NCBI RefSeq assembly: GCF_024436395.1
Contig: NZ_JAFMZO010000003.1
Span: forward strand, 124,001 to 188,000
Reading direction: 5' to 3'
Length of the DNA stretch: 64,000 bases
DNA from: Paradesertivirga mongoliensis
GTDB lineage: Bacteria; Bacteroidota; Bacteroidia; Sphingobacteriales; Sphingobacteriaceae
Numbering within the stretch: the first letter of the stretch is position 1; each line of letters starts with the position of its first letter. Position numbers and translations under genes: made by a program. The notes under the pieces are model-generated. The model was not told the DNA's origin, did not search any database, and saw only the letters and a program-made list of their open reading frames with translations. Of the stretch, positions 8,476 through 17,488 are shown one piece after another.

Positions 8476-9072
8476 ATGAAGAAAATTAAATTAGATATAG
8501 TAGGTTTATCTTATAGTCAAACTCAGTCTGGCGCTTATGCTTTGGTATTAGGCGAAGTAAACGGCCGACGAAGGTTACCTATTATTATTGGCGGATTTGA
8601 AGCACAGGCCATTGCTATAGAGATTGAGAAAATGACACCCAGCCGTCCGCTCACTCACGACCTGTTTAAATCTTTTGCACTCGCTTATAACATCACGGTT
8701 GAAGAAGTAATTATCTATAATCTTGTTGATGGGATTTTCTTTGCGAAGCTGGTTTGTAACGACGGTAAAAAATCGATCGAAATTGATGCACGGACTTCTG
8801 ATGCCATAGCTCTTGCTGTACGATTTGAATGCCCGATTAATACCTATGAATTTATTTTGTCGACTGCCGGAATTATGATTGAGGGTAATGACTTTGTTTT
8901 CCTTGAAAATATTGATGCCCCAACTGAAGAAAAAGTAGCAACTGCAGCAACAAATTACTCTTCACTTAGCGACGAAGAATTAAAAGAGAAACTTCAACAG
9001 GCTTTGACTGAGGAAGCTTATGAAAAAGCTGCCAAGATCAGGGATGAACTGTCAAAAAGAAAATCTTCCTGA
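8476..9072 (+). CDS. Bifunctional nuclease (BFN, DUF151) family protein with UVR motif
   Basis: This 198-residue protein starts with a BFN/DUF151 domain (about residues 1-130), with RRLPIIIGGFEAQAIAIEIE, SRPLTHDLF, and IEIDARTSDAIALAVRFECPI. Members of the family have been reported to act on both DNA and RNA, hence the name. A C-terminal helical UVR motif (EEAYEKAAKIRDEL) like the UvrB/UvrC contact helix follows. This two-domain form is common in Bacteroidota. The frame opens at a TTG at 8461; ATG 8476 begins the conserved MKKIKLDIVGLSYS and is preferred. It probably belongs to the etf operon. Confidence 0.85.
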   Translation: MKKIKLDIVGLSYSQTQSGAYALVLGEVNGRRRLPIIIGGFEAQAIAIEIEKMTPSRPLTHDLFKSFALAYNITVEEVIIYNLVDGIFFAKLVCNDGKKSIEIDARTSDAIALAVRFECPINTYEFILSTAGIMIEGNDFVFLENIDAPTEEKVATAATNYSSLSDEELKEKLQQALTEEAYEKAAKIRDELSKRKSS

Positions 9073-9153
9073 TAGCTAACATTGGTCAAAAGTTACCTAA
9101 TTGTATCTAATTAGCATTAGCTTTATAAGTACGATTTATCTTAAAACAGATCT

Positions 9154-10419
9154 ATGAGCGTAAAAACCCGCCTGATAATAATGAATTTCCTCCAATTCTT
9201 TATTTGGGGATCGTGGCTTATTACCATAGGAGCGTACTGGTTTCAAAACAAACAATGGTCTGGCGCCGAGTTTGGCGCTATCTTTTCGACTATAGGTATT
9301 GCGTCGATATTTATGCCAGCTATTACTGGGATTATATCAGACAGATTTATAAATGCTGAGAAACTATACGGAGCAATGCACATCATGGGGGCTTTTGTTC
9401 TGTTTTCATTGCCGCTTGTAGACAACCCCTCAACCTTTTTCTGGGTCATTCTACTAAATATGATTTTTTATATGCCCACATTATCCCTTTCAATCACTGT
9501 GGCATATTCCGCATTAAAAAACCATGGAAAGGATGTTGTAAAAGACTACCCTCCTATCAGAATCTGGGGAACAATTGGCTTTATTGCAGCATTATGGCTG
9601 GTTAGTTTAACCCATAATGAGACTTCTGTTAACCAGTTTTACATCGCATCGCTGGTTTCTCTTGCCCTCGGAATTTATTCGTTTACCCTACCTAAATGTC
9701 CGCCGTTGTTTAACAAGGCAGGCAACAAATCTACGATAGATTCACTCGGCTTAAATGCCTTTATTTTATTCAAACAAAGCAGGTTTACTGTATTTTTTCT
9801 CTTTTCGATGCTTCTGGGAGCTGCATTACAACTTACAAATGCTTACGGCGACACTTTCCTTCACGATTTTAGTAAAGTAGCCGAATATAAAGACTCGATA
9901 GCTGTGAGATATCCAGCCATCATCATGTCGATCTCTCAGATCTCTGAAACACTCTTCATTCTGGCCATTCCATTTTTCTTAAGAAAATTTGGGATAAAGT
10001 ACGTGATGTTATTCAGTATGCTTGCCTGGGTTTTGCGCTTCGGACTTTTCGCCTATGCAGACCCTGAAGGAAGATTATGGATGATCATTCTCTCTTGTGT
10101 GATCTATGGAATGGCCTTCGATTTCTTCAATATCTCTGGTTCTCTGTTTGTAGAAACACAGACGGATCCTAAAATCAGGGGAAGTGCTCAAGGCTTATTT
10201 ATGATGATGGTGAACGGCTTCGGTGCCCTTTTTGGTAGTTTTACAAGCGGTATCGTCATAGATAAATATTTCACTTATGCCGATCAAAGCAAAGACTGGA
10301 ACGGAATCTGGACAGCCTTTGCCTTATACGCTCTTGCTATTGCGGTAGCATTTCCTTTCTTATTTAAATACAAGCATACAAAGGAACTGGAAAAAGCCAT
10401 TGACCGGATCAATTCTTAA
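9154..10419 (+). CDS. Nucleoside permease, NupG-type major facilitator
   Basis: A 421-residue inner-membrane protein with about 12 hydrophobic segments. The opening (FLQFFIWGSWLITIGAYWF), the PPIRIWGTIGF motif and the C-terminal half (YGMAFDFFNISGSLFVETQ, RGSAQGLFMMMVNGFGALFG) are typical of the NupG/XapB nucleoside:proton symporters. It should import nucleosides for salvage, but exact substrates cannot be read from sequence. It is monocistronic as far as can be seen and ends at a strong hairpin (10436-10486) facing gltA. Confidence 0.87.
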   Translation: MSVKTRLIIMNFLQFFIWGSWLITIGAYWFQNKQWSGAEFGAIFSTIGIASIFMPAITGIISDRFINAEKLYGAMHIMGAFVLFSLPLVDNPSTFFWVILLNMIFYMPTLSLSITVAYSALKNHGKDVVKDYPPIRIWGTIGFIAALWLVSLTHNETSVNQFYIASLVSLALGIYSFTLPKCPPLFNKAGNKSTIDSLGLNAFILFKQSRFTVFFLFSMLLGAALQLTNAYGDTFLHDFSKVAEYKDSIAVRYPAIIMSISQISETLFILAIPFFLRKFGIKYVMLFSMLAWVLRFGLFAYADPEGRLWMIILSCVIYGMAFDFFNISGSLFVETQTDPKIRGSAQGLFMMMVNGFGALFGSFTSGIVIDKYFTYADQSKDWNGIWTAFALYALAIAVAFPFLFKYKHTKELEKAIDRINS

Positions 10420-10435
10420 ACAAAGCGCCAAAAAG

Positions 10436-10486
10436 AAAGAGGTTATCTACCATATCTGCTCAGCAAACATGGTAGATAACCTCTTT
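10436..10486. terminator. Strong bidirectional terminator between the permease and gltA
   Basis: A perfect 18-bp inverted repeat (arms 10436-10453 and 10469-10486, 15-nt loop) with AAAGAGG/CCTCTTT ends sits exactly between two convergent genes. It is one of the longest perfect stems noticed in the window. Confidence 0.85.
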
Positions 10487-10509
10487 AAGATTTCTATTGT
10501 ATCGTCTTT

Positions 10510-11796
10510 CTATCGGTTTTTAATATCAACAAAAGTACGGTCAACCTCACCAACGTAGACTTGTCTTGGGCGTCCGATGGGTTCTTTGTTTTCGCGCATC
10601 TCCTTCCACTGTGCAATCCATCCCGGCAAACGGCCTAAGGCAAATAATACTGTAAACATCTCGGTTGGAAAGCCTAAAGCTCTATATATAATTCCGGAAT
10701 AAAAATCTACGTTAGGATATAATTTACGTTCCGCAAAGTAAGGATCGTTCAAGGCTGCTTCTTCCAGGTGTTTTGCAATTTCCAGTACCGGATCTTTGAT
10801 GCCTAACTTGTTTAAAATATCATCACAAGCTTTCTTTATGATCTTTGCACGCGGGTCAAAGTTTTTATAAACTCTATGTCCAAATCCCATTAGACGGAAA
10901 GGATCATTTTTATCTTTTGCCTTCGCAACCCATTTTGCTGTGTCGCCTCCATCGTTTTTGATCTTCTCAAGCATTTCGATCACTGCTTGATTTGCTCCTC
11001 CGTGAAGAGGGCCCCAAAGCGCTGCAACACCTGCTGCTACTGAAGCATAAAGATTGCAATCAGAAGATCCTACAATACGAACGGTTGAAGTTGAGCAATT
11101 TTGCTCGTGATCGGCATGTAAGATCAACAATTTGTTCATTGCATCGATTACCACCGGATCAACTTTTGTACTTCCGGCGTGTCCGCCAAAAGCCATATTC
11201 ATAAAGTTGGTAACGTAATCTAAGTTATTATCGCTCGCAACATAAGAGTGACTAAGTGTGTGTCTTTGGATGTAAGCTACTATGCTGGGTAATTTAGCAA
11301 GCAATTTTACAAGAGTTAAATTCTGTTCGCTTTCGGAAGCATTTGGCTTTAAACTTTCCGGATAGAAAGCAGACAACGAGGCGATCACTGAACACAATTT
11401 ACCCATTGGATGACCTTCAGGCGGGAAAGCCAACAAAATTGTCTTTAACTGCTCGGGCACATCAGAATGTTCCTTCAGCAATTCCTCAAATTCATTCAAT
11501 TGAGTCTGCGTTGGCAGCTCACCGTAAATTAACAGATAGGCAACCTCAATGAAAGATGATTTTTCTGCAAGCTGCTCAATCGGATAACCACGATATTTAA
11601 GGATACCTTTTTCACCGTCGAGGAAAGTAATTGCACTTTTAGTACAGCCTGTATTTTTGTAACCACTATCTAAGGTGATGTAGCCGGTTAGATCCCGAAG
11701 TTTCGAAATATCTAGTGCTTTTTCATTTTCGGTACCGGTAACTACCGACAAATCATACTTTTTATTATCCAGTGTTATAGAAGCTGTTTCAGACAT
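10510..11796 (-). CDS. gltA: Citrate synthase
   Basis: The 428-residue enzyme condenses oxaloacetate and acetyl-CoA to citrate at the head of the TCA cycle. Seen motifs include GFGHRVYKNFDPRAK, LHADHEQNCSTSTVRIVGS and GPLHGGANQAV with the active-site histidines, and the NVDFYSGIIYRALGFP region with the catalytic aspartate. The beta-rich N-terminal extension and the length suit the hexameric Gram-negative type. It is transcribed alone from a TATTTTTG box (11816-11823) and ends at the shared hairpin 10436-10486. Confidence 0.95.
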   Translation of the reverse strand: MSETASITLDNKKYDLSVVTGTENEKALDISKLRDLTGYITLDSGYKNTGCTKSAITFLDGEKGILKYRGYPIEQLAEKSSFIEVAYLLIYGELPTQTQLNEFEELLKEHSDVPEQLKTILLAFPPEGHPMGKLCSVIASLSAFYPESLKPNASESEQNLTLVKLLAKLPSIVAYIQRHTLSHSYVASDNNLDYVTNFMNMAFGGHAGSTKVDPVVIDAMNKLLILHADHEQNCSTSTVRIVGSSDCNLYASVAAGVAALWGPLHGGANQAVIEMLEKIKNDGGDTAKWVAKAKDKNDPFRLMGFGHRVYKNFDPRAKIIKKACDDILNKLGIKDPVLEIAKHLEEAALNDPYFAERKLYPNVDFYSGIIYRALGFPTEMFTVLFALGRLPGWIAQWKEMRENKEPIGRPRQVYVGEVDRTFVDIKNR

Positions 11797-11815
11797 ATTA
11801 ATTGAAGTTGCGTCG

Positions 11816-11823
11816 CAAAAATA
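11816..11823 (-). promoter_or_regulatory. -7 promoter box upstream of gltA
   Basis: On the minus strand TATTTTTG matches TAnnTTTG and ends about 19 nt before the gltA ATG at 11796. Confidence 0.45.
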
Positions 11824-11934
11824 ATCAAATCTGCCTTTTTTGGAAGTTAATTATTAGTTGTAGCGTAATTTAATGGTCAAAAATTTAAAATAATTTGATT
11901 TTGGGCGATCATGAGGGCTTATTAAAAGAAAAAA

Positions 11935-11963
11935 CGGACTTGAAATTAAACAAGTCCGCTTTT
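11935..11963 (-). terminator. Rho-independent terminator after the small beta-barrel gene
   Basis: An 8-bp stem (11935-11942 with 11951-11958, 8-nt loop). Read on the minus strand it is followed by a run of six T after TCCG. It lies just downstream of the gene ending at 11981; the A-run on the other flank gives a partly symmetrical form. Confidence 0.75.
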
Positions 11964-11980
11964 TGCAATGAAATTTTTAC

Positions 11981-12532
11981 CTATCGGCTTAGATTAAATC
12001 CATAAGCTATTCTTAGAGCCACCTGGCCAAGTTTTAACTTACTGTCTGGAAATCCTTCATAATTCAGGCCGGACACGCCTTCGTACCGTAGTCCCAAATC
12101 GATGCCCCTGTTAAAGCCTATTCCAATTCCCGGAGCGTAAACAAAGCCTGTTCCTTCAGATTTCGCGGCCCCAAATGCGGCTCCTACTTCTCCGGAAATG
12201 TAGAACCGTTCGATCGGAAATACTTTTATTCCGACTTTTAAAGGAATGTAATCCGCGCTGCCGCCTCCGGCCTCATCTTTTATTGAAAAACTGGTATAAC
12301 CCAGCGATAAAAGTCCAGAAACGTTACTGTAAAAATCTTTTTGCAAACGCAAATCGCCACCTATGGCAATTTTGTATGCGTCCTCTGTAGGAATTCCCAG
12401 ACTAAGACCTAAACCAAGCCTGGTATCATGAGAATCGCCGGCCGGTTCGGTTTGAGCATTGGCACTGGCAGAGAAAAACAACGCTGCTGTAGCTACTAAA
12501 GCAGAGAAAAATGTGTTAGTGTATCTTTTCAT
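11981..12532 (-). CDS. Outer-membrane beta-barrel protein, 183 residues
   Basis: ATG 12532 gives a clear signal peptide (MKRYTNTFFSALVATAALFF, cleavage near SANA-Q) and a mature chain of alternating Gly/aromatic-rich strands (RLGLGLSLGIP, FYISGEVGAAFG, GIGIGFNRGIDLGLRYEG) ending in VALRIAYGFNLSR. This suggests an 8-stranded barrel of the OMP_b-brl type. The frame continues upstream to 12631, but that extension is hydrophobic low-complexity sequence ahead of the signal peptide. Function is unknown. It stands alone, with its own terminator and a 405-bp upstream gap. Confidence 0.75.
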   Translation of the reverse strand: MKRYTNTFFSALVATAALFFSASANAQTEPAGDSHDTRLGLGLSLGIPTEDAYKIAIGGDLRLQKDFYSNVSGLLSLGYTSFSIKDEAGGGSADYIPLKVGIKVFPIERFYISGEVGAAFGAAKSEGTGFVYAPGIGIGFNRGIDLGLRYEGVSGLNYEGFPDSKLKLGQVALRIAYGFNLSR

Positions 12533-12937
12533 AGTGTGAAAATTTAACTGTTTAGCTAATATTTCAGATACAGTACAACTTAAACGAAAATTTGTTATTA
12601 AAAAATAAAAAAAATATAAAAACAACAGCATAAACTATTGATTATCAACTAAAACTAATTATTTTTACACTAATAATGAGAAGGGAGATTGCCGGTTACT
12701 TAGTAGGACGACAAGTTTTTGTAAAGAGATTAAGCTCTTAACCAAATAACAAGTACCTTTAAGTCGCGGAACATTATAGATGAGTTTTGCTCTCGATAAC
12801 CGGCATTCGTCGGGATCGGGATCATTCTGTAACTAATTAAAAATATCAAATTCCCCGAATAAGGTTTTGATGAAACATTTTGTGTTGCAGGGCGTAAACG
12901 CGGTATAGTAAACGACAAAAAAGGGTTCATTTCGTAC
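12533..12937. other. 405-bp intergenic region before the response-regulator gene
   Basis: No convincing ORF or RNA gene is seen in this divergent gap. It contains a 9-bp inverted repeat with distant arms (TGCCGGTTA 12690-12698; TAACCGGCA 12797-12805) and a short CGGGAT tandem near 12811. No exact TAnnTTTG box was found before the regulator gene. The right half may act as promoter or leader for the regulator and priming transferase. Confidence 0.4.
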
Positions 12938-13306
12938 ATGAAAAAACAGATTCTCATTGTTGATGATGAGTTAAGTATACTAAAGCTTTTAAATTTTGTT
13001 TTGTCGAAAGATTATGACCTGATTATTAAAAACAGTGGTGTAGATGCGTTTAACTGGCTTGAGGAAGGCAACGATCCTGATCTGATTATATCTGACTTAC
13101 ACATGCCTTATTTTGATGGAAGCTCATTTATCAGGAACTTAAAAGTCAGCGGATACTACCGCGACACCCCGGTGATTTTGCTTTCCGGAGCCGATGATTT
13201 AGAGAATAAAGTAACTGAAATGGCAATTAAGGTTGAAAGTTTTATACAGAAGCCATTTAATCCGGACCAACTAAAATCTATAATTAATACTTTAATTGTT
13301 TCGTAA
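12938..13306 (+). CDS. Stand-alone CheY-like response regulator
   Basis: The 122-residue protein is a single receiver domain with no output domain. The acidic pair is D9-D10 (ILIVDDE), the phosphoacceptor is D53 (LIISDLHMP), the switch Ser is S83 (VILLSGAD) and the conserved lysine is K105 (FIQKPF), so it should be phosphorylatable. There is no histidine kinase gene in the window. Its stop is separated by 1 nt from the ATG of the priming sugar transferase, whose own N-terminus looks like a degenerate receiver. The likely job, by inference, is controlling polysaccharide initiation. Confidence 0.9.
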   Translation: MKKQILIVDDELSILKLLNFVLSKDYDLIIKNSGVDAFNWLEEGNDPDLIISDLHMPYFDGSSFIRNLKVSGYYRDTPVILLSGADDLENKVTEMAIKVESFIQKPFNPDQLKSIINTLIVS

Positions 13307-13307
13307 T

Positions 13308-14393
13308 ATGGTTCTAACTCCGGAATTAAATTTATCGCAACAAACTGGTTTGAACGTTAAGATCGCCTATGCTGGTTCTGAACTGAGAGAACTCGTTTTG
13401 CCGGAGTTATCAGCAAAATTTGAACTTGATAAGAGAAATCTCTCATTAAACACTATTGAGCAATACCTGAACGAGCAATCACTGCTATCGCTGCCCGACG
13501 TTATTCTAATCGAAGCTGATAATAAAGATCAGTGGATAGGGGTTGTAAGGCAAATTAAACAAAACCCACTACTGCTGGGCGTCATTGTTGTGGTGATCTC
13601 TGCTTTCTCTAATAAAAAGTGGAAATCAATAGCAATGGATCTTAAAGTACACGATTTTTACACTTATCCTTTCCCCTTACAAGATTTATCAGAACGCTTA
13701 AGCTTTTTAGTAAAATTTAAGCTGATAAAACCAAAACTTTCATTTCTTTCACAAATTATCGATGTTACGTACAAAACTCCCGTCTCAAAACGAGTTTTTG
13801 ACATCGTATCATCCGGAACGGCCTTGATTATTCTGTCTCCTGTATTACTCCTGGTTGCATTGGCTATCCGACTGGAGTCGAAAGGTCCGGTTCTTTATAA
13901 AAGCAAGCGTGTAGGCACAGGATATAAGATTTTCAACTTTTATAAATTCCGCACTATGCGTGAAGGGGCCGACAAGGAAGTTGAGCACCTAAGCACATTA
14001 AATCAATATGCCGACGAAACAGGCAAGTCAGCATTTTTCAAGGTGAAGGATGATCCGAGAATAACCAGACTGGGGCAGTTTTTCAGAAATACAAGCATAG
14101 ACGAGCTGCCTCAATTATACAACGTTTTCAGAGGCGATATGTCGTTGGTAGGTAACCGCCCTCTCCCTTTGTATGAGGCTGAGATGTTAACATCTAATGA
14201 ATGGACTCAAAGATTTCTGGGGCCTGCAGGTCTAACGGGCCTTTGGCAGATAAGTAAACGGGGAAAAAGCGACATGTCTGAATATGAACGCAAAAAGCTG
14301 GATAATTTTTACGCCATGCACCACTCGTTTTGGCTTGATATTAAAATTATTTTGAAGACTTTCCCGGCATTATTGCAAAAGGAGAAGGTTTAA
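13308..14393 (+). CDS. Priming sugar transferase with N-terminal pseudo-receiver domain
   Basis: The 361-residue protein joins two parts. Residues 17-135 have receiver-like spacing: LPDVILIEADN (62-72) puts Glu69 where the phosphoacceptor Asp belongs, VVVISAF follows, and YTYPFP (118-123) replaces the conserved Lys-Pro by Tyr-Pro. Residues about 160-361 form a bacterial sugar transferase, with one membrane helix (166-188), KFRTM (213-217), SIDELPQL (263-270) and SLVGNRPLP (279-287). This transferase class loads the first hexose phosphate onto undecaprenyl phosphate. It lacks the multi-helix N-terminus of WcaJ types. ATG 13308 is preferred to the TTG at 13296, which lies inside the regulator gene. 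Confidence 0.85.
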   Translation: MVLTPELNLSQQTGLNVKIAYAGSELRELVLPELSAKFELDKRNLSLNTIEQYLNEQSLLSLPDVILIEADNKDQWIGVVRQIKQNPLLLGVIVVVISAFSNKKWKSIAMDLKVHDFYTYPFPLQDLSERLSFLVKFKLIKPKLSFLSQIIDVTYKTPVSKRVFDIVSSGTALIILSPVLLLVALAIRLESKGPVLYKSKRVGTGYKIFNFYKFRTMREGADKEVEHLSTLNQYADETGKSAFFKVKDDPRITRLGQFFRNTSIDELPQLYNVFRGDMSLVGNRPLPLYEAEMLTSNEWTQRFLGPAGLTGLWQISKRGKSDMSEYERKKLDNFYAMHHSFWLDIKIILKTFPALLQKEKV

Positions 14394-14436
14394 ATTCTAC
14401 GCCATTAATCCAGAATTCCCGTTAATCTTGTGCTGG

Positions 14437-16554
14437 CTAATTAACACAATCCATCTGGCTAAGGTTTACGCCATTTATCACCACATCAAATTCGGTACGT
14501 CTGTTTAGTTGCTGGTCTTCTTCCGAGCAGTTTACGCCATCGAAACAACGGTTTACCAGACGACTTTTACCATAATACTCTATTTTGACTCTCCCCGGCC
14601 GCACTCCTCTTGATACCAGATACGATTTTGTTGCCTCACCCCTTCTTAGTGAGAGGGCCTTGTTGTAACCGGCAGAAGCACGACTATCACAATGACTTGC
14701 TGTGATTATTGAGATTTCGGGATGCTGTTTCATTAGTTGAACAATCTTATCTAAAACAGGCTTAGACTGCTCGCGTACGTGGGCTTTATCCAGATCGTAG
14801 TAAATGTTCGATATGTTTAATACACGTTTTAGAGAATCGCAGTTCTTTGTTACCCAACGTTGTGAAACTTCTGCCTTATTAAGCGAAAAGTTTACAACGA
14901 TAGTGGTGTCTGTACGCATTCCTGTGGTGCTGAAAAACTGCCTTTGAGTTACATAATCGGGATTGTAACCGATGATCTCATAGTCGGTTTCTTTATCAAG
15001 TTCGGTTGTAAATTCACCCGATCGATTTACTTTTAAGGTATCAATTCCGTCAGAGGTGCGCAGATAGATTTGACTTCCCGGCCAGGCAATTTTAGTCTGC
15101 TTATCTAAAATCTGGCCAGCCAGCCTGATAGAATAACTTTGACGGGTATACGCATAAATATCATCGTTCCCGGAACGATTAGAGCTAAAATATCCATTTT
15201 TTCCATCTTCTGATCTGATCAAACCAAAATCGTCTGCAGATGAATTAATAGGAGCACCTAGATTATGTGGTATCCCCATAGGCCTCAAATCTTTAAGCAC
15301 CACTTCAAAAACATCGAGGCCGCCGAGGCCGGCATATCCGGTAGATGAAAAGAACAAAGCTCCATCCTTTCCCCAAAAGGGAAACATTTCGTTCCCTTCC
15401 GTATTTATTCTCTTACCCATATTAACCGGCCTGGTCCACTGCTTTCCACCGGCTACTCTTACACTATAATACAGATCTTTGCCCCCAAAGCCGCCCGGCA
15501 TATCAGAAACGAAAATTAAAATGTTTCCGTCGCTGCTTATAGCTGGATGGCCCACCGAGTACTCATCGCTGTTAAAGGGCAGCTCCTCCAAATTATCCCA
15601 ATTAGCACCACTTGCGGTAAATAATTTTAGTTTTACGGTTCCGTCGCTGCTCGTTCCTGGCTTCACGTGCGTGTAATTATTTCGGGTAAAGAATAATGTT
15701 CCGTCCGGAGATACTACACACGGTCCTTCATGAAACCTGGTGTTAATTTTGCCCTTTACAGGATAAGCGTTAGCGCTCGTTAGCCGTTGACTTGCATTAT
15801 AGATACGAGGATCGTAGAGACCAAGTACTCTGCTGTCGTTACTGGTTGGATCAGTATCATCGTCGTTTGATTTATAGGCAGACAAATAGCCAATACTACT
15901 ACTAGTGGAATCAATTTTTACTTTCTCAATCTTTGTGAGATCATTAAATACGTAAAGATTACTGTAGGGAGTATTATCCCAGCCAAAAACGTTTTTTACA
16001 ATTTCTCCCGATCGACGATTACTGACAAATAGCAAACCTTTTTTATACCATGCCGGAGAATACTCTGAAGCCGCCGTGTTCAGGTTAGTTTGATAGACCA
16101 CCCAATCTGAATTACCCTGAAAAGATGCTGCACCGGCCTTAATAAAGGATGAGGCTCGTTTATCTTTGGGCACCAGACTCAAATATTTGCGATACCATTT
16201 CTCAGATTCCTCGTATTTTTCTTTGCTTGCGAGCGCCTCTGCATAATAGAGAGCCCATTCAAACTTCATATTCGGTTGTTCAACCAGTTTGGCAAACCAA
16301 TATAACGACTCATCATAATTACGGAGATTGCGATAGCTGTTTGCCATCATTTCCTGCGCATTTACGAGCGTTGAGTCAGCCTCCAAAATAGGCTTGAGAT
16401 GCTGAATAGCCGATAAAAAATGTAATCGCTTATATTGCTGTTCGGCTATTTTAAGTTGTGTCTTTAATTTGGCGCTGCTCTGGCCATAACTATTCTGGCA
16501 GACCAGTGCGAATAGTACGCAAACTATTATTGGGGAAATTCTCTTTAAATTCAT
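14437..16554 (-). CDS. PorE-like OmpA-family protein (TPR, beta-propeller, CRD, OmpA_C)
   Basis: The 705-residue protein has a signal peptide (cleavage near SYG-Q at about residue 25). TPR-like helices follow at about 27-140, then a PD40/WD40-type beta-propeller at about 150-470 with repeats such as SDGNILIFVSDMPGGFGGKD. A carboxypeptidase-regulatory-like domain lies at about 475-560 and a peptidoglycan-binding OmpA_C domain at about 590-695 (YYDLDKAHVREQSKPVLDKI). This is the architecture described for PorE of the type IX secretion system. It lies 6 nt downstream of the PorP/SprF gene and probably anchors a dedicated apparatus to the wall. It could be a paralogue of the core PorE. Confidence 0.87.
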   Translation of the reverse strand: MNLKRISPIIVCVLFALVCQNSYGQSSAKLKTQLKIAEQQYKRLHFLSAIQHLKPILEADSTLVNAQEMMANSYRNLRNYDESLYWFAKLVEQPNMKFEWALYYAEALASKEKYEESEKWYRKYLSLVPKDKRASSFIKAGAASFQGNSDWVVYQTNLNTAASEYSPAWYKKGLLFVSNRRSGEIVKNVFGWDNTPYSNLYVFNDLTKIEKVKIDSTSSSIGYLSAYKSNDDDTDPTSNDSRVLGLYDPRIYNASQRLTSANAYPVKGKINTRFHEGPCVVSPDGTLFFTRNNYTHVKPGTSSDGTVKLKLFTASGANWDNLEELPFNSDEYSVGHPAISSDGNILIFVSDMPGGFGGKDLYYSVRVAGGKQWTRPVNMGKRINTEGNEMFPFWGKDGALFFSSTGYAGLGGLDVFEVVLKDLRPMGIPHNLGAPINSSADDFGLIRSEDGKNGYFSSNRSGNDDIYAYTRQSYSIRLAGQILDKQTKIAWPGSQIYLRTSDGIDTLKVNRSGEFTTELDKETDYEIIGYNPDYVTQRQFFSTTGMRTDTTIVVNFSLNKAEVSQRWVTKNCDSLKRVLNISNIYYDLDKAHVREQSKPVLDKIVQLMKQHPEISIITASHCDSRASAGYNKALSLRRGEATKSYLVSRGVRPGRVKIEYYGKSRLVNRCFDGVNCSEEDQQLNRRTEFDVVINGVNLSQMDCVN

Positions 16555-16560
16555 CGGTCC

Positions 16561-17487
16561 TTAAAAATACCTTGGTGTTATCACCTTGTTTCGTTGAAAC
16601 CCAAACTCAAACCTCAGCATTAATTCGTGACTACCTGTATTGTAGTTACTCAAAGCAGTTGTGCTATGGTCGTAAGCATACCCCAATCGAACTTGTGGTG
16701 TTGCCTGGATCTCCAGTAGTCCTGAAACGTCGGCATTGGTTCGATACTGCCCTCCAATAGAAACCCGGTCTTTTATCCAAATACTGGCATTTAAATCGGC
16801 CTCAAGAGGGGCTCCTTGCACACCTTTAAAAAGCACTGAGGGTTTCAATTTGAATGAATTGTTCAGATCGATAACATAGCCGGTCATTATAAAAAGGTGG
16901 AAACTCTGCCGGTTTCCGCCAGTCTGCGAACCGGGCAAAACGTTATTCATTAATTGGGGTGACGACAAACCGGCATAAAACCGGTCGGTATTATAATAAA
17001 TCCCTGCGCCAAAGTTATACAGCGCCTTATTGTCGTTGCTTATAAATGCAGGATCCGCAGACATGCCCGAAGGATCCAGTTCGACTGAATTATAATCTGT
17101 TTTAAAATGGCTCATGCTGCCCTGCAGCCCGAACGATAAACTTGCCTTTTCCATTCGTATGCGATAGGCATAGCTAATAACCGCACCTGTATTTTGGGTT
17201 TTCCCAAGCTCATCATTGAACAATTGAAAACCGAGGCCTATTTTCTTGGAATTGAAGGGTGCATCCATCGTAAAGGTCTGCGTGTTGGGAGCCCCCGGAA
17301 CCCCAACCCACTGATTACGGATGACGCCAGTAGCCGAAATGACGTTCCGGCTTCCCGCGTAAGCGGGATTTAGAGCAAGTGTATTGAACATGTACTGTGT
17401 ATACATTGCATCCTGCTGAGCAGAAGCATGAAAAGGCTTATATCCTATACAAAAAATAAGCAGATTAAGTACTAAAATCCTCTTCAT
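16561..17487 (-). CDS. PorP/SprF-family type IX secretion outer-membrane protein
   Basis: A 308-residue protein with a signal peptide (MKRILVLNLLIFCIGY, cleavage near ASA-Q) and the PorP/SprF hallmark QQDAMYTQYMFNTLALNPAYAGSRN directly after it. Beta-strands follow, ending with a C-terminal LMLRFEFGF-type segment. SprF-like proteins are needed for secretion of individual CHU_C (type B) cargo, and the neighbouring gene encodes such a cargo. ATG 17487 lies just after the cargo stop (17489-17491). The longer frame to 17535 would overlap that gene and is rejected. Confidence 0.92.
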   Translation of the reverse strand: MKRILVLNLLIFCIGYKPFHASAQQDAMYTQYMFNTLALNPAYAGSRNVISATGVIRNQWVGVPGAPNTQTFTMDAPFNSKKIGLGFQLFNDELGKTQNTGAVISYAYRIRMEKASLSFGLQGSMSHFKTDYNSVELDPSGMSADPAFISNDNKALYNFGAGIYYNTDRFYAGLSSPQLMNNVLPGSQTGGNRQSFHLFIMTGYVIDLNNSFKLKPSVLFKGVQGAPLEADLNASIWIKDRVSIGGQYRTNADVSGLLEIQATPQVRLGYAYDHSTTALSNYNTGSHELMLRFEFGFQRNKVITPRYF

Positions 17488-17488
17488 G

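Noticed and set aside
12730-12957. 75-codon minus-strand ORF in the gap before the response regulator
   Set aside because: Its start lies inside the regulator gene, and the translation has no recognisable domain or coding-like pattern.
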